From: Fibrivirga algicola
GTDB lineage: Bacteria > Bacteroidota > Bacteroidia > Cytophagales > Spirosomataceae
Direction of reading: 5' to 3'
Length of the DNA: 64,000 nt
Assembly (NCBI RefSeq): GCF_011742925.1
Contig: NZ_WAEL01000003.1
Location: 434,001 to 498,000, forward strand
A model generated the notes under the pieces. The model was not told the origin of the DNA. It was given only the letters and a program-made list of their open reading frames with translations, and searched no databases. Of the stretch, positions 7,381-16,242 are shown piece by piece. Position 1 is the stretch's first letter, and each line of letters begins with the position of its first letter. The position numbers and the translations under genes were made by a program.

Positions 7381-8418
7381 CTAGCTCAGCGCATTCCGGC
7401 AAAAGTCGACGCATTTCTTGACTTCGGCCACCGCGTTCGAACCGGCTGGCACTTTGTATTCGAGTTCAACCGTAGCGGGGAAGTTATACTTCTGATCGCG
7501 CATCAATTTGAGCACTTGAAGCAGCGGCGTGTCACCCTGTCCCCAGGGTAGATTGCCTTTACCATTAGCTGGCAGTTGGCGGTCTTTGATGTGCATGCTC
7601 GCAATGCGCGTATGCTTTTGCCGGATCAGGTCGAGCGGGTCGGGTTGACCGGCAGCCACGTAATGGCCCAGATCAAAATTCATAGCGTTGCCGGTCGATT
7701 GCGCCAGGGCGGTGTCCCAGAATGTGGGCGTTTGCTGCTCGTGGCCGTGGTAGCCAACGCGCAGGCCATGCTTTTCGGCGAGTTTCCCTAACCGAAGCGT
7801 CTGCGCATCGTTTGCTGGGTGCTCTACCGTTACCTGATTGGCACCCAGTGCTTTAGCCGCCTGCATGCCATAGTTTATGTCGGCGTCGGTATTCTGTATA
7901 CTAAACGCGTCGGGCTTAAATCCGTAGATGGTCACGCCGGCCTTATTGTACAGCTTCCGGACCTGCTCAAACTTGGCCATAGGCGCAGACAGCCGCCACT
8001 TGGCTAGTTCAGATCGGTAGGCTTTAGTCTGCACGTCAGCGTCGGCCACCATCTTTTCCTCATCGGCGGTCAAAGGCTGATTTTCGCGCCGTTTGCGCAT
8101 CAGCGGAAACAGCACCTGCATATTGACCGGATTTTTGGGGGCACCCGCAAACGATTCAGCGGGCCCACCCATCAATTCAATGGCACTAATGCCGCAATCG
8201 AGCACATACTGAAGGGTGGCCTCGGCGCTCTGGTCGGGCATATCCCGAAACGAGTAGGTGATGACGCCAATCTGCACACCGCCAATCAATGAATTTGGCT
8301 TATCCAGGCTGCGAATAATGGCTGGAGCCCCAAAAAGCTTACTACTCCCGAGCATCGCTCCCGAAACGAGAGCGGCAGTAGCGCCCAAGAACTGACGACG
8401 TGATGATTGGTTTTGCAT
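7381..8418 (-). CDS. Tat-exported sugar phosphate isomerase/epimerase-like TIM barrel
   Basis: This 345-residue protein starts with a twin-arginine signal (SSRRQFLGATAALVSG), so it is folded before export to the periplasm. The mature part is a xylose isomerase-like TIM barrel: GVITYSFRDMP near the N-terminus, CGISAIELMGGP, VTVEHPANDAQTLRLGKLAEKHGLRVGYHGHEQQ, MNFDLGHYVAAG, SMHIKDRQ and a final PATVELEY. The Glu, Asp, His and Glu residues in these strands match the family's metal ligands. Such proteins are common in Bacteroidota sugar and inositol catabolism, but the substrate cannot be read from sequence. The gene is convergent with the polymerase gene. Confidence 0.85.
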   Translation of the reverse strand: MQNQSSRRQFLGATAALVSGAMLGSSKLFGAPAIIRSLDKPNSLIGGVQIGVITYSFRDMPDQSAEATLQYVLDCGISAIELMGGPAESFAGAPKNPVNMQVLFPLMRKRRENQPLTADEEKMVADADVQTKAYRSELAKWRLSAPMAKFEQVRKLYNKAGVTIYGFKPDAFSIQNTDADINYGMQAAKALGANQVTVEHPANDAQTLRLGKLAEKHGLRVGYHGHEQQTPTFWDTALAQSTGNAMNFDLGHYVAAGQPDPLDLIRQKHTRIASMHIKDRQLPANGKGNLPWGQGDTPLLQVLKLMRDQKYNFPATVELEYKVPAGSNAVAEVKKCVDFCRNALS

Positions 8419-8601
8419 GGTTTAGGTCCGGTTGGTTTACCTGGCTTTTGCAGCCAGCACTAGTTTTACCGACTGAATACCAAACCTTATTCTTTCTACT
8501 GATTAGCCCGCCACAATTGACCCAGTGCCCGGTACGTGCCCGCTCACTACAAGGCCTTTATCCGGTCAGCAATGCAACAGGGCCTTCTGGTGCCTTGTCC
8601 T

Positions 8602-8622
8602 ATCACCTGGTTACCAGGTGAT
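8602..8622. repeat. Short palindrome
   Basis: ATCACCTGG-TTA-CCAGGTGAT is a perfect 9-bp stem with a three-base loop. The word GTGATGCCGCG runs out of its right arm and recurs in the next hairpin. Confidence 0.6.
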
Positions 8623-8639
8623 GCCGCGCTGACTTAACA

Positions 8640-8699
8640 AAGTGATGCCGCGAACACAGCGTAAAAATTGATTTTTACACGGTATTCGCGGCATCACTT
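8640..8699 (-). terminator. Nested hairpin after the PorE-like gene
   Basis: Outer arms 8640-8654 and 8685-8699 (AAGTGATGCCGCGAA and its complement) enclose an inner perfect 8-bp hairpin GTAAAAAT-TG-ATTTTTAC (8661-8678). It lies 25 bases beyond the stop of the minus-strand gene at 8724, so a terminator role is likely. Confidence 0.7.
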
Positions 8700-8723
8700 T
8701 AGTTGACCCCTCTTCTCAGCGCC

Positions 8724-11204
8724 TTACTTGATAGCCAACACCTTGAACTCGGTTCGGCGGTTGCGCTGGTGCTCGTTTTCGGTACAGATTACGCCATCGG
8801 TGCAGTTGTTGACCAGCATGGATTCGCCGTAGCCCGTTGCCAGCATCCGTTTACGGCTGATACCTTTTGAGGCGAGATAATCGGCTACAGCCCGTGCCCG
8901 CCGCGTTGATAGCTCTTTGTTTGCACCGGCATCGCCGCGGCTGTCTGTATGTGAACGAATCTCGATCACCAGCGTCGGGTAACGCCGCATGGTGGCAACC
9001 ATTTTGTTCAACTCTCGCGCCGCGTCGGGGCGGATGGTCGAATTACCAAGGTCGTAGTAAATATTGTCGATCGTAATTACATCGCCCACGTGCCACATCC
9101 GAACCATAGCAACCAGTTCTTTCGGCGTCGATTTTTTCTCCACCCGTTTCACCTTACTGGTGCTGGTTCCGTACATAGGTTTGCTGGCAGTAAGGGTATA
9201 GTCACAACCTTCCACGATATCGAATTCATACGTACCTGCCGCATCAGTTACGGCCGACTGGGTCTTGCCGTTACAGTCGTTTTTTAATTTCATGATCACA
9301 CCCTCGATGGGCGACCCGTCACGTTCGCCCAGCACCACGCCCCGAATTCGGGAATTGACCAGCGGACGCTTCGGCTTCACGGCCTCGGTGTAGATTGTAT
9401 CGATAACCAGCGTTGGTTTCGCCAGTGCCATTTCGAGGCGCAACGGCTGGTCGTCGGTAAGAGCCCGGGTAGACAAGCCAACTGTACTGCTGACGTAGCC
9501 GTCACGGGCGGCAGTGAATATATAATCGCTTTCGGCATCCAGACACAGACGCACGAATCCGTTTTTATCGCCCATCAACACTTGATCTGCCTGCCCTACG
9601 CGCTTTCCTTTCGCAGTAACCATAACGCTATCGATCGGTGCATCGGTAGTAACATCGAAGACACGGACGGTAAGGTCACGGCAGCCGAACAGCGAGCTCT
9701 CACGGGTAAATCGGAAAACGTCGTCGGAGCCGCTTCGGTTACTGCTGAAGTAACCTGTCAGCCGGGAGCCATCGGTAATAAGCCCGAAATCGTCGGCATT
9801 TGAGTTAATAGGCGCATCAATCGTTTCCACTGTTTTAACGACTGTGCCATCCATAGCGGCATAAAACACATCGAGCCCACCCAACCCGCGCCGTCCGTCA
9901 GACGAGAAGTAGAGATTACCGTTTTCGTCGGCAAACGGAAACAGCTCGTTGCCTTTTGTATTAATGCTTGGCCCCAGATTGACGGGTTCGCTCCAGCGGT
10001 TATTGACCCATCTCGACACATACAGGTCGGTACCGCCTATGCCACCCGGCATGTTTGACACAAAAAACAACAGTTGGTCGGGTGTACCGTCGCGGCCTTT
10101 GCACAGAGCAGGATGGCCCACCGCATAGTCATCACTGTTGAAAGGAAGTTCAGTTACATTGGCCCACGCCCCGTTGATTTGTCGCGCGGTGTACAATTTC
10201 AGCGTGTTGACGTTCTCCTCGCTGGTTTTAGCCTTGCCGTTATTGTAATTGTTACGCGTGAAGATGATCTGCGAGCCATCAGCTGTAAATGTTGCCGGAC
10301 CTTCGTGGTACTTTGTATTGAGTGATTGCGAGAACTGCCGATCAGCATTCACGGTTTTTTTCGCGTAGCCGAGCCCCTGTGCCACATTAATTCCCCCTTC
10401 GAAGGTAGTAGCCGTGCGCGAATCATTGGCCGTTGGAGCCGTGTACTGGTCGCGCCCAAGAACAGTCCCGGATGAAGCTTTCGCCGCTGGTTTTTTCTTG
10501 ACGTCTACAACCTCACCATCCGCATTGATACGCCGTTTAGCTGTAAGCAGCGACCGATTAGGTACGTAAACCAGATCAAGGTAACCACTTCCTCCCCCGC
10601 TACCGCTCGCTTCAATCGTTGATCCGCCTTTGCTGCCCGCCACGTAAACGAGCCCATCCAGGTAATACATCGGACTGAACTCTTCATTCGCCGTATTTAG
10701 GTTCAGGTCTTCAATCTGATACCGCACAGCTTCCCCACGCGCTCCGGCAGCGCCGCCACTAGCAGATGTAGGCACGGGAGCCAACCGGCGACTACGCTGC
10801 TTTTCATTTAACAGTTCGTACCGGTCGAATTGGTCCTGGGCCTCTTTGAATTTGCCGTTACTGGCCAGTGTTTTCGCGTAGAGTAGCACCATAGCCGGCG
10901 ATTCCTGGCCGGGTGTCAGACCGGCCTGCCACTCCCGAAACATTCGTTCAGCTTTTACATTGTCGCCCACAGCCCTGTAGGCCTGCGCCAACGACGATTG
11001 CGCACTACTTCGTTGTACCGCCGCCAGTTTAGGGTTACTCAATAATTGCGTGTATAAATCAATTGCGCGCCCGTAGGCTTTGTAACTCAGCATCCGGTCG
11101 GCCTGAATAAGCAGCGAATCGGGTGGTTGTTGATCTGGTCCGGCCACAGCTAACCCGGAAACCAGCAATAGCAGAAAAATAAGTAAATTAGAAAACCGTC
11201 TCAT
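8724..11204 (-). CDS. PorE-like protein: TPR, PD40 propeller, CRD and OmpA domains
   Basis: This 826-residue protein has a signal peptide (MRRFSNLLIFLLLLVSGLAVA), TPR-like helices (about 25-130), a WD40-like PD40 propeller (about 175-520), two carboxypeptidase-regulatory-like beta folds (about 525-610 and 635-705) and an OmpA peptidoglycan-binding domain (about 715-826, with YYDLGNSTIRPDAAREL, RSHTDSRGDAGANKELSTRRA and NRRTEFKV). This is the domain order of PorE of the type IX secretion system, which ties the outer-membrane complex to peptidoglycan. It lies 95 bases after a CHU_C-domain gene in the same direction, so the two probably form an operon. The usual PorP/SprF gene is not between them. 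Confidence 0.9.
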   Translation of the reverse strand: MRRFSNLLIFLLLLVSGLAVAGPDQQPPDSLLIQADRMLSYKAYGRAIDLYTQLLSNPKLAAVQRSSAQSSLAQAYRAVGDNVKAERMFREWQAGLTPGQESPAMVLLYAKTLASNGKFKEAQDQFDRYELLNEKQRSRRLAPVPTSASGGAAGARGEAVRYQIEDLNLNTANEEFSPMYYLDGLVYVAGSKGGSTIEASGSGGGSGYLDLVYVPNRSLLTAKRRINADGEVVDVKKKPAAKASSGTVLGRDQYTAPTANDSRTATTFEGGINVAQGLGYAKKTVNADRQFSQSLNTKYHEGPATFTADGSQIIFTRNNYNNGKAKTSEENVNTLKLYTARQINGAWANVTELPFNSDDYAVGHPALCKGRDGTPDQLLFFVSNMPGGIGGTDLYVSRWVNNRWSEPVNLGPSINTKGNELFPFADENGNLYFSSDGRRGLGGLDVFYAAMDGTVVKTVETIDAPINSNADDFGLITDGSRLTGYFSSNRSGSDDVFRFTRESSLFGCRDLTVRVFDVTTDAPIDSVMVTAKGKRVGQADQVLMGDKNGFVRLCLDAESDYIFTAARDGYVSSTVGLSTRALTDDQPLRLEMALAKPTLVIDTIYTEAVKPKRPLVNSRIRGVVLGERDGSPIEGVIMKLKNDCNGKTQSAVTDAAGTYEFDIVEGCDYTLTASKPMYGTSTSKVKRVEKKSTPKELVAMVRMWHVGDVITIDNIYYDLGNSTIRPDAARELNKMVATMRRYPTLVIEIRSHTDSRGDAGANKELSTRRARAVADYLASKGISRKRMLATGYGESMLVNNCTDGVICTENEHQRNRRTEFKVLAIK

Positions 11205-11299
11205 AAATACTAGTGCGGTGGATATTTCGTGCCTAAACGTGGTTGTGAGGCTCCCACGAGAGATAACGAGTTTGTCTAATGATTTAGTTGGATATACAC

Positions 11300-13069
11300 T
11301 TATCGGGCTATAGTTAAAAATTTTACGTACTCACGGCCATCGCTGATTCGTACTACATAAAAGTAAGTACCATCGGGCAAACCCTGATTTCCGGCCGCCC
11401 GAATTCCCTGATTCGCCTGGCCTTCCCAATCGTTCTTATAATTGGAATCGGCATACACCTTGTACCCCCAGCGATTGAACACCTCCAGATCGACCGTAGC
11501 TGTTGCTGGCACACCCTGAATCACAAATCGGTCATTGATCCCGTCTCCGTTTGGCGAGAAACCTTCCGGAATAAACACGGTTCCTTCGGGCGTTACAGGT
11601 TGCTTTATTATCACATTGGTACTGTCTGTCCGGGGAGTGGTGCTGGATTGCGACACAACAACGGCAAGTTTAGCAGCCCCCGCTACGCAAGGCCCTACCC
11701 CATCAGGGTCGGGGGTGGTGATCGAAAACGTAACCAGCCCCGTCTGTCGATCGGTTTCAGAAGCCACATAGCGGGGCTGCAGGGTTTGCTGGCCGGTAAA
11801 CAGCCCCGTTCCCGAGCAAGACCAGGCAGCAGGCAGTTGACCACTTGTCGTGACCACACCCCGCACGCGGGCTTTCAGGCAAACCAACCCCCGATTCAGA
11901 TCCAGCGAATCAAGCGAAAGGCTAACCGCCGGTGGATTACTCAGGCAGGGCGCAATCCCGTTTGCACAGGCCGTTATCACTACCGACACGGCGACCGGTT
12001 GGCTCAGACAACCCGAAAACGTACGCGCCGACAGGTAGTACGTGCCCGCCAGTACCGCACCCGGCGTGGCCACTTCCGGTGCGTCGGGCGCAGGGCCGGT
12101 TCGGAATTCATAGACTTGCGACGCCTGAAACACACCGTCAATGGCTTTGGCCAGATCGGCGGTCAGAAAAGGGCAGGCATTTTGTAGCGTCGTTTGGGAA
12201 AGCTTCGTTACCTGACCGGGTCGAACCACGATGGTTAGCGCCGATGAACTGTCGCTCTGGCAGGTACCCACCCGGCAAACAGCCCGGAGGCGCAGCGTCT
12301 GATGAGCAATCAGCGTTCGGTCAGCGCCCAGACCACCGTCTGACCAACGTACCTGACCGGCGCAATAGCCCGCATTCAGTTGAACCGACTGCCCCGCGCA
12401 TACGTCACCATCGCCCGAGAGCCTGATCAGTGCGGGCACAGCAGGCGTAGCAACGCCAACCACCAGCGGAAGCGATGGCGCGCTAGTACATCCGTTTTTC
12501 GTACAGGTCGCCTGAAAAATTGTAGGTTGCAAAACCCGCGCCGTGGGGCTATACCCCGACAGCGAAGCATCGGTCCATTGAACGGTACCACTACAATTAG
12601 CGGCCGTCAGCGAAACTACGTCGCCGGTGCAGACCACCGTGTTTTCGGCCGTCACGACCGGGGCTTCCGGCGTCCCTACTGTGACAGTATATGCTTCAGC
12701 AAAGCAGCTGACACAGCCATCGGGCAGGCGGCAAATGGCGGTGTACCGGGTCGTTTGGTAGGGCGTCACACGAATAGACGATCCCCGCTCGCCCGTCGAC
12801 CAGACAACGGTTCCCAGGCAACCGGTAGCCGTTAGCGCGATGGTCTCACCCCGACAGACGCTGGTGCGTTCACCGTTCACGATGGGTGGCCCAGGCGGCT
12901 GGCACGTCTGCGAAACAGGCCTGGTAACGTTCGGCACCTCTCCAGCCAATACCGTTGTTGCCAGGCCGATCAGGCCCAGTAGCGCACATCCAATACCCTT
13001 TACTGTATACGTTTTCACCAAGTCTACTGATAACTTACACTTATACTGGCTACTGTAACTAAATTTCAT
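11300..13069 (-). CDS. Surface protein with gliding motility-associated (CHU_C) type IX signal
   Basis: The protein has 589 residues. The N-terminus has an unusually long polar stretch before a hydrophobic signal core (GCALLGLIGLATTVLAG). Three Ig-like, Cys-containing repeats of about 85 residues follow (about 60-290), each with a pattern like VCRGETIALTATGCLGTVVW. Further beta-rich segments come next, then a C-terminal CHU_C domain (about 495-589: GTVFIPEGFSPNGDGINDRF, VFNRWGYKVY, DGTYFYVVRI). This domain is the type B sorting signal of the type IX secretion system, so the protein is exported through the outer membrane. The repeats suggest an adhesin or matrix protein. Confidence 0.9.
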   Translation of the reverse strand: MKFSYSSQYKCKLSVDLVKTYTVKGIGCALLGLIGLATTVLAGEVPNVTRPVSQTCQPPGPPIVNGERTSVCRGETIALTATGCLGTVVWSTGERGSSIRVTPYQTTRYTAICRLPDGCVSCFAEAYTVTVGTPEAPVVTAENTVVCTGDVVSLTAANCSGTVQWTDASLSGYSPTARVLQPTIFQATCTKNGCTSAPSLPLVVGVATPAVPALIRLSGDGDVCAGQSVQLNAGYCAGQVRWSDGGLGADRTLIAHQTLRLRAVCRVGTCQSDSSSALTIVVRPGQVTKLSQTTLQNACPFLTADLAKAIDGVFQASQVYEFRTGPAPDAPEVATPGAVLAGTYYLSARTFSGCLSQPVAVSVVITACANGIAPCLSNPPAVSLSLDSLDLNRGLVCLKARVRGVVTTSGQLPAAWSCSGTGLFTGQQTLQPRYVASETDRQTGLVTFSITTPDPDGVGPCVAGAAKLAVVVSQSSTTPRTDSTNVIIKQPVTPEGTVFIPEGFSPNGDGINDRFVIQGVPATATVDLEVFNRWGYKVYADSNYKNDWEGQANQGIRAAGNQGLPDGTYFYVVRISDGREYVKFLTIAR

Positions 13070-13309
13070 GCCAAGCTCGTTTTACGCAAGTGCTATACGT
13101 TTCCAGGCAGTCATACGCTCAAATCAACTGTCTTTCGCTTTGTTAACAGGAACCGCATCCAGGGCTTCTTATTGGGCTGTCAAGTCGTCACAAATCATGC
13201 CAGATGGTTCATACATAGTGTAAGTACTTATGAATAGCCACCGCCCAACAACCAACTCACCAGGCAACCAATCACTGAGTATATTTAATCACAAGCTCCG
13301 GTAGACTCA

Positions 13310-14497
13310 TCATCCGCTAATGCACGCAGCAAGAACCGAGTCGGTATCGGCACCTAGCTGCGGGGCGGGCCCGGACGGATGAGCGGGGGTTGCCGAAAAC
13401 TTGATGGGCACCCCCACGCCTGCTAGGGTACCGGCTACCGGATGCTGCTCTTCCACGATCATTTGCCGGGCCTGTATGTGTGGGTCATCAGCCAGTTGGT
13501 CGAGTGTCAGCACGGGGGTAATCAGCAGGTCATGATCGGTGCCTATCTGCACCCATTCCGCCTGGGTACGTTCGGCCAACAATGCCTGAATCTGCTTTTT
13601 GCACTGGTCGACTTTCTCGGGCGCCTGCGGTACCATAAAACCCAGCCAGTCGGGCCGGTCAACGAGCGTACAGAATTTTTGCCAGAACTTGGGCTCCAAC
13701 GTACCCAGTGCCACGTAGCGGGGAGTCACATCACCTGTTTCCGGATCGGCTTCATCGCGGCAACGATACACACCGTAGTTGGGTTGCCCGCCCGAGAGTG
13801 GCATGCGCCCGCGCTCAGGTACGTGGCCCGTACCGACAAACAGCGCATGAGCGACCGACAACAAGGGCATCACACAATCGGTCATCGATACGTCGACGTG
13901 CTGCCCTTCGCCAGTTTGCTGCCGGGCATACACCGCCGCCAGAGTAGCCATGACACAGCCATACGACCCACCCGCAATGTCGGCCAGTTGTACACCGGGG
14001 ATCACCGGTACCTGGTCGGCTTCACCGCTCAGACTGAGTACGCCCGACAGCCCAAGGTAGTTGAGGTCATGCCCGGCCAGGTGCGCATATGGACCCGTTT
14101 GCCCGTAGCCTGTCACCGATACATAAATGATGCGGGGATTACGGCTGCGGGCGGTAGTATAACCAAGTCCGAGGCGATCGAGATGACCAGGGCGAAACTG
14201 CTCGACCAGCACGTCGGCGGTTTCAATGAGTTTCAAGAAAGTTTCGCGGCCTTCGTCGGTGCTATAGTCGAGGAGTACACTCTTCTTCGACCGGTTATAG
14301 GCCAGGTAATTCACTGATTCGCCATTGCTATACGGTGGAAAGAGCCTGACATAATCGGGACTGGCCGGCTGTTCTATTTTGATGACTTCAGCACCCATGT
14401 CGGCCATCAACATAGTACCGAGCGGGCCGGGTAGCAACCGTGTAAGGTCAAGGATGCGTAAGCCACGCAGGGGGCCGGTAACGGAAGTTGATGACAT
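13310..14497 (-). CDS. Family III CoA transferase, AMACR-like
   Basis: This 395-residue protein is a CaiB/BaiF family III CoA transferase or alpha-methylacyl-CoA racemase. It begins GPLRGLRILDLTRLLPGPL and has MGAEVIKIEQP, LDYSTDEGRETFLKLIETADVLVEQFRPG, YGQTGPYAHLAGHDLNYLGL and a QLADIAGGSYG stretch. The GHDLNYL motif is shared with alpha-methylacyl-CoA racemases, where His and Asp residues invert the 2-methyl centre, so a racemase is somewhat more likely than a transferase. Branched-chain or cholesterol-like acyl-CoA substrates would fit, but no fatty-acid genes lie beside it. Confidence 0.88.
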   Translation of the reverse strand: MSSTSVTGPLRGLRILDLTRLLPGPLGTMLMADMGAEVIKIEQPASPDYVRLFPPYSNGESVNYLAYNRSKKSVLLDYSTDEGRETFLKLIETADVLVEQFRPGHLDRLGLGYTTARSRNPRIIYVSVTGYGQTGPYAHLAGHDLNYLGLSGVLSLSGEADQVPVIPGVQLADIAGGSYGCVMATLAAVYARQQTGEGQHVDVSMTDCVMPLLSVAHALFVGTGHVPERGRMPLSGGQPNYGVYRCRDEADPETGDVTPRYVALGTLEPKFWQKFCTLVDRPDWLGFMVPQAPEKVDQCKKQIQALLAERTQAEWVQIGTDHDLLITPVLTLDQLADDPHIQARQMIVEEQHPVAGTLAGVGVPIKFSATPAHPSGPAPQLGADTDSVLAACISG

Positions 14498-14738
14498 ATA
14501 GGCAAATCACGCTAGTCAATTTGTTCGGACCCGCCAGCGGCAAGGTGGTCACATGCTTTACGCTGCTTTTCGCGTCATCGCCACATCCGCTTATGCTGAT
14601 TCTATAATCTTAGCGTGGTTATTTTTCACTAAAAAACGACCACTAATTAAATAACCATTTAATAGAAACTAACTAAGTCTATTTCTTCGTCTAGGCTGTA
14701 CCCGTCACTCGGCGGGCCCCCACCGAACAGACTATTTC

Positions 14739-15554
14739 ATGAAAGAACGTTTATTGCTCGTTGCTTTATTACTCAGTACCAGTTCGACTCACTCGCTCGC
14801 TCAACTACCTAACCTACGTTTGTCGACAGTTCCGAAGAAAAGCTCCTTTTATTTTTCCTGGGGATACAACCACGAGGCTTACTCACGAAGCACTATCCGG
14901 TTCCGAAACACGACAACTGATAACTACGACTTCACGATCGTAGACGCGCATGCGCACGAATCGCCCGACATGGCCGATTTCTGGCGAATCACGTACCTGA
15001 CCATTCCGCAGTATCAGATGAATGGCGGCTACTTCTTCAACAACAAGAATGGCTGGGGCATTGAGCTGTCTTGGGACCACCTTAAATACACGGTTGACGA
15101 TTACCAGACGGTTCGCCTTCAGGGAAACATCCGGGGGCGTACCATTGACAAAGACACGCTGCTGACACCCTCATTTCTACACCTGCAACACACAAACGGC
15201 AATAATTACCTAATGATCAATGCCGTGAAAAAGTGGCCCGTCTGGCAGGGCAAGCACCTTTCGCTCGACGCCATTACCAAAGCCGGTGTGGGGCCGCTTA
15301 TCTCGGTTACGATTTCAACGATCCTGGGCAGTTCAGATAGCAAGGGTCATTTCCGCCCGCAAGGCTGGGTGGCGGGTACGTCGGCGGGGCTAAAACTCAC
15401 GATCTACAACCGTCTCTTCGTTCAGGGCGACGGCCAATTGGCATTTGCCAACTACACCGGGGCCGAAATCGGAGCCGACCGCGTTGGCCGTGCTACGCAC
15501 CACTTTTTCTCTTACGCTTATATGTATCGTGTGGGCATGAATTTTCCGCTGTAA
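14739..15554 (+). CDS. Probable outer-membrane beta-barrel protein, unknown function
   Basis: The protein has 271 residues with a signal peptide (MKERLLLVALLLSTSSTHSLAQ). The mature part alternates short amphipathic beta strands such as FYFSWGYNHEAYS, MNGGYFFNNKNGWGIELSW, GWVAGTSAGLKLTIYNRLFVQG and a final FSYAYMYRVGMNFPL, the pattern of a small barrel in the outer membrane. It has no TonB box. I do not recognise a named family. It is preceded by a 240-base AT-rich spacer that probably holds its promoter. Confidence 0.65.
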   Translation: MKERLLLVALLLSTSSTHSLAQLPNLRLSTVPKKSSFYFSWGYNHEAYSRSTIRFRNTTTDNYDFTIVDAHAHESPDMADFWRITYLTIPQYQMNGGYFFNNKNGWGIELSWDHLKYTVDDYQTVRLQGNIRGRTIDKDTLLTPSFLHLQHTNGNNYLMINAVKKWPVWQGKHLSLDAITKAGVGPLISVTISTILGSSDSKGHFRPQGWVAGTSAGLKLTIYNRLFVQGDGQLAFANYTGAEIGADRVGRATHHFFSYAYMYRVGMNFPL

Positions 15555-15675
15555 ATAGCTGGTGAGCATAAACAGCGCCATGCGTTCCCTGCTCCCCTAC
15601 CAGGTTCTGAATTAGTGTAAACAAACGCCGGGTTGAGTCGTTATAAGCCTATTTAATCACTAGACTTCTATACCC

Positions 15676-15942
15676 ATGGCTACCAACAAAACAACGGACC
15701 AACCAGGGTCGAACGACAAACAGCCGCACGACGAACGTACCCGCAACAACGAAGCGCACGACACGAGCTTTACCCGCCCCAACGGCGAGCGGACTATGCA
15801 GGAATCGAACAAGACCAAGCAAGGGCCCGAAGACGATCACAACCCGGAAACAAACGGTAAGTCGACTGCCGACCTAGCCGAGGAGCGGGGCGGTCATGGG
15901 CACTCAGGCCACAGCAGCAGCCGCAATGGCAGCCGCTCGTAA
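15676..15942 (+). CDS. Small hydrophilin-like protein
   Basis: This 88-residue protein starts MATNKTTDQPGSNDKQP and is almost entirely polar (Asn, Asp, Glu, Lys, Gly, Ser, Thr, His), ending in a Gly/His/Ser/Arg-rich tail. It has no hydrophobic core, so it should be disordered. Many Bacteroidota encode such short proteins; a stress-protectant role is a guess. A good terminator follows it. Confidence 0.55.
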   Translation: MATNKTTDQPGSNDKQPHDERTRNNEAHDTSFTRPNGERTMQESNKTKQGPEDDHNPETNGKSTADLAEERGGHGHSGHSSSRNGSRS

Positions 15943-15973
15943 GAGTGGCTTCGCTAGCCTCATCCTATCAGTC

Positions 15974-16015
15974 AACGGTGTTCCAAGGCATAAACCTGGA
16001 ACACCGTTTTTTTAT
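15974..16015 (+). terminator. Intrinsic terminator after the hydrophilin-like gene
   Basis: The perfect 12-bp stem AACGGTGTTCCA / TGGAACACCGTT (15974-15985 and 15997-16008) is followed by a run of seven or more T, the classic Rho-independent form. Confidence 0.85.
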
Positions 16016-16122
16016 AAACAGGAACCATCGGCTCCAGCCTACATACCTGACAAACATTAGCAAACAGCGGTTCTATTCCATAGATACCAATGTCTTTACC
16101 TGGAATTTAATGAAGGGTATCG

Positions 16123-16153
16123 TTGGTTTGCCTGCCTGTAGCCCGTACTTTTG
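16123..16153 (+). promoter_or_regulatory. carB: Bacteroidota-type promoter of carB
   Basis: TACTTTTG at 16146-16153 matches the -7 consensus TAnnTTTG exactly, with TTG at 16123-16125 in the -33 position, 20 bases upstream. It lies 90 bases before the carB ATG. An in-frame ATG at 16123 lies inside this promoter, which argues for the start at 16243. Confidence 0.6.
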
Positions 16154-16242
16154 CGGGATTTTTGCCCATACCCTTCTGGGGTAATCGGTCAGAATCGGCT
16201 CGTTGTTGTCCATCGTCCCATCTGTTCTTTTTCGGCCCAATC

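Larger units (their letters stand above)
8419..8723. other. 305-base intergenic region with two hairpins
   Basis: No gene is visible. The region upstream of the isomerase (8419-8600) shows no clear promoter match. The right part holds the two hairpins described separately, which share the word GTGATGCCGCG. Confidence 0.5.

Noticed and set aside
11600-12187. Plus-strand frame (195 codons) opposite the CHU_C protein
   Set aside because: Overlaps the clear minus-strand type IX protein; Arg-rich low-quality translation typical of an antisense frame.
13442-14317. Long plus-strand frame (291 codons) opposite the CoA transferase
   Set aside because: The minus-strand CoA transferase explains the region, and the plus-strand peptide has no recognisable features.
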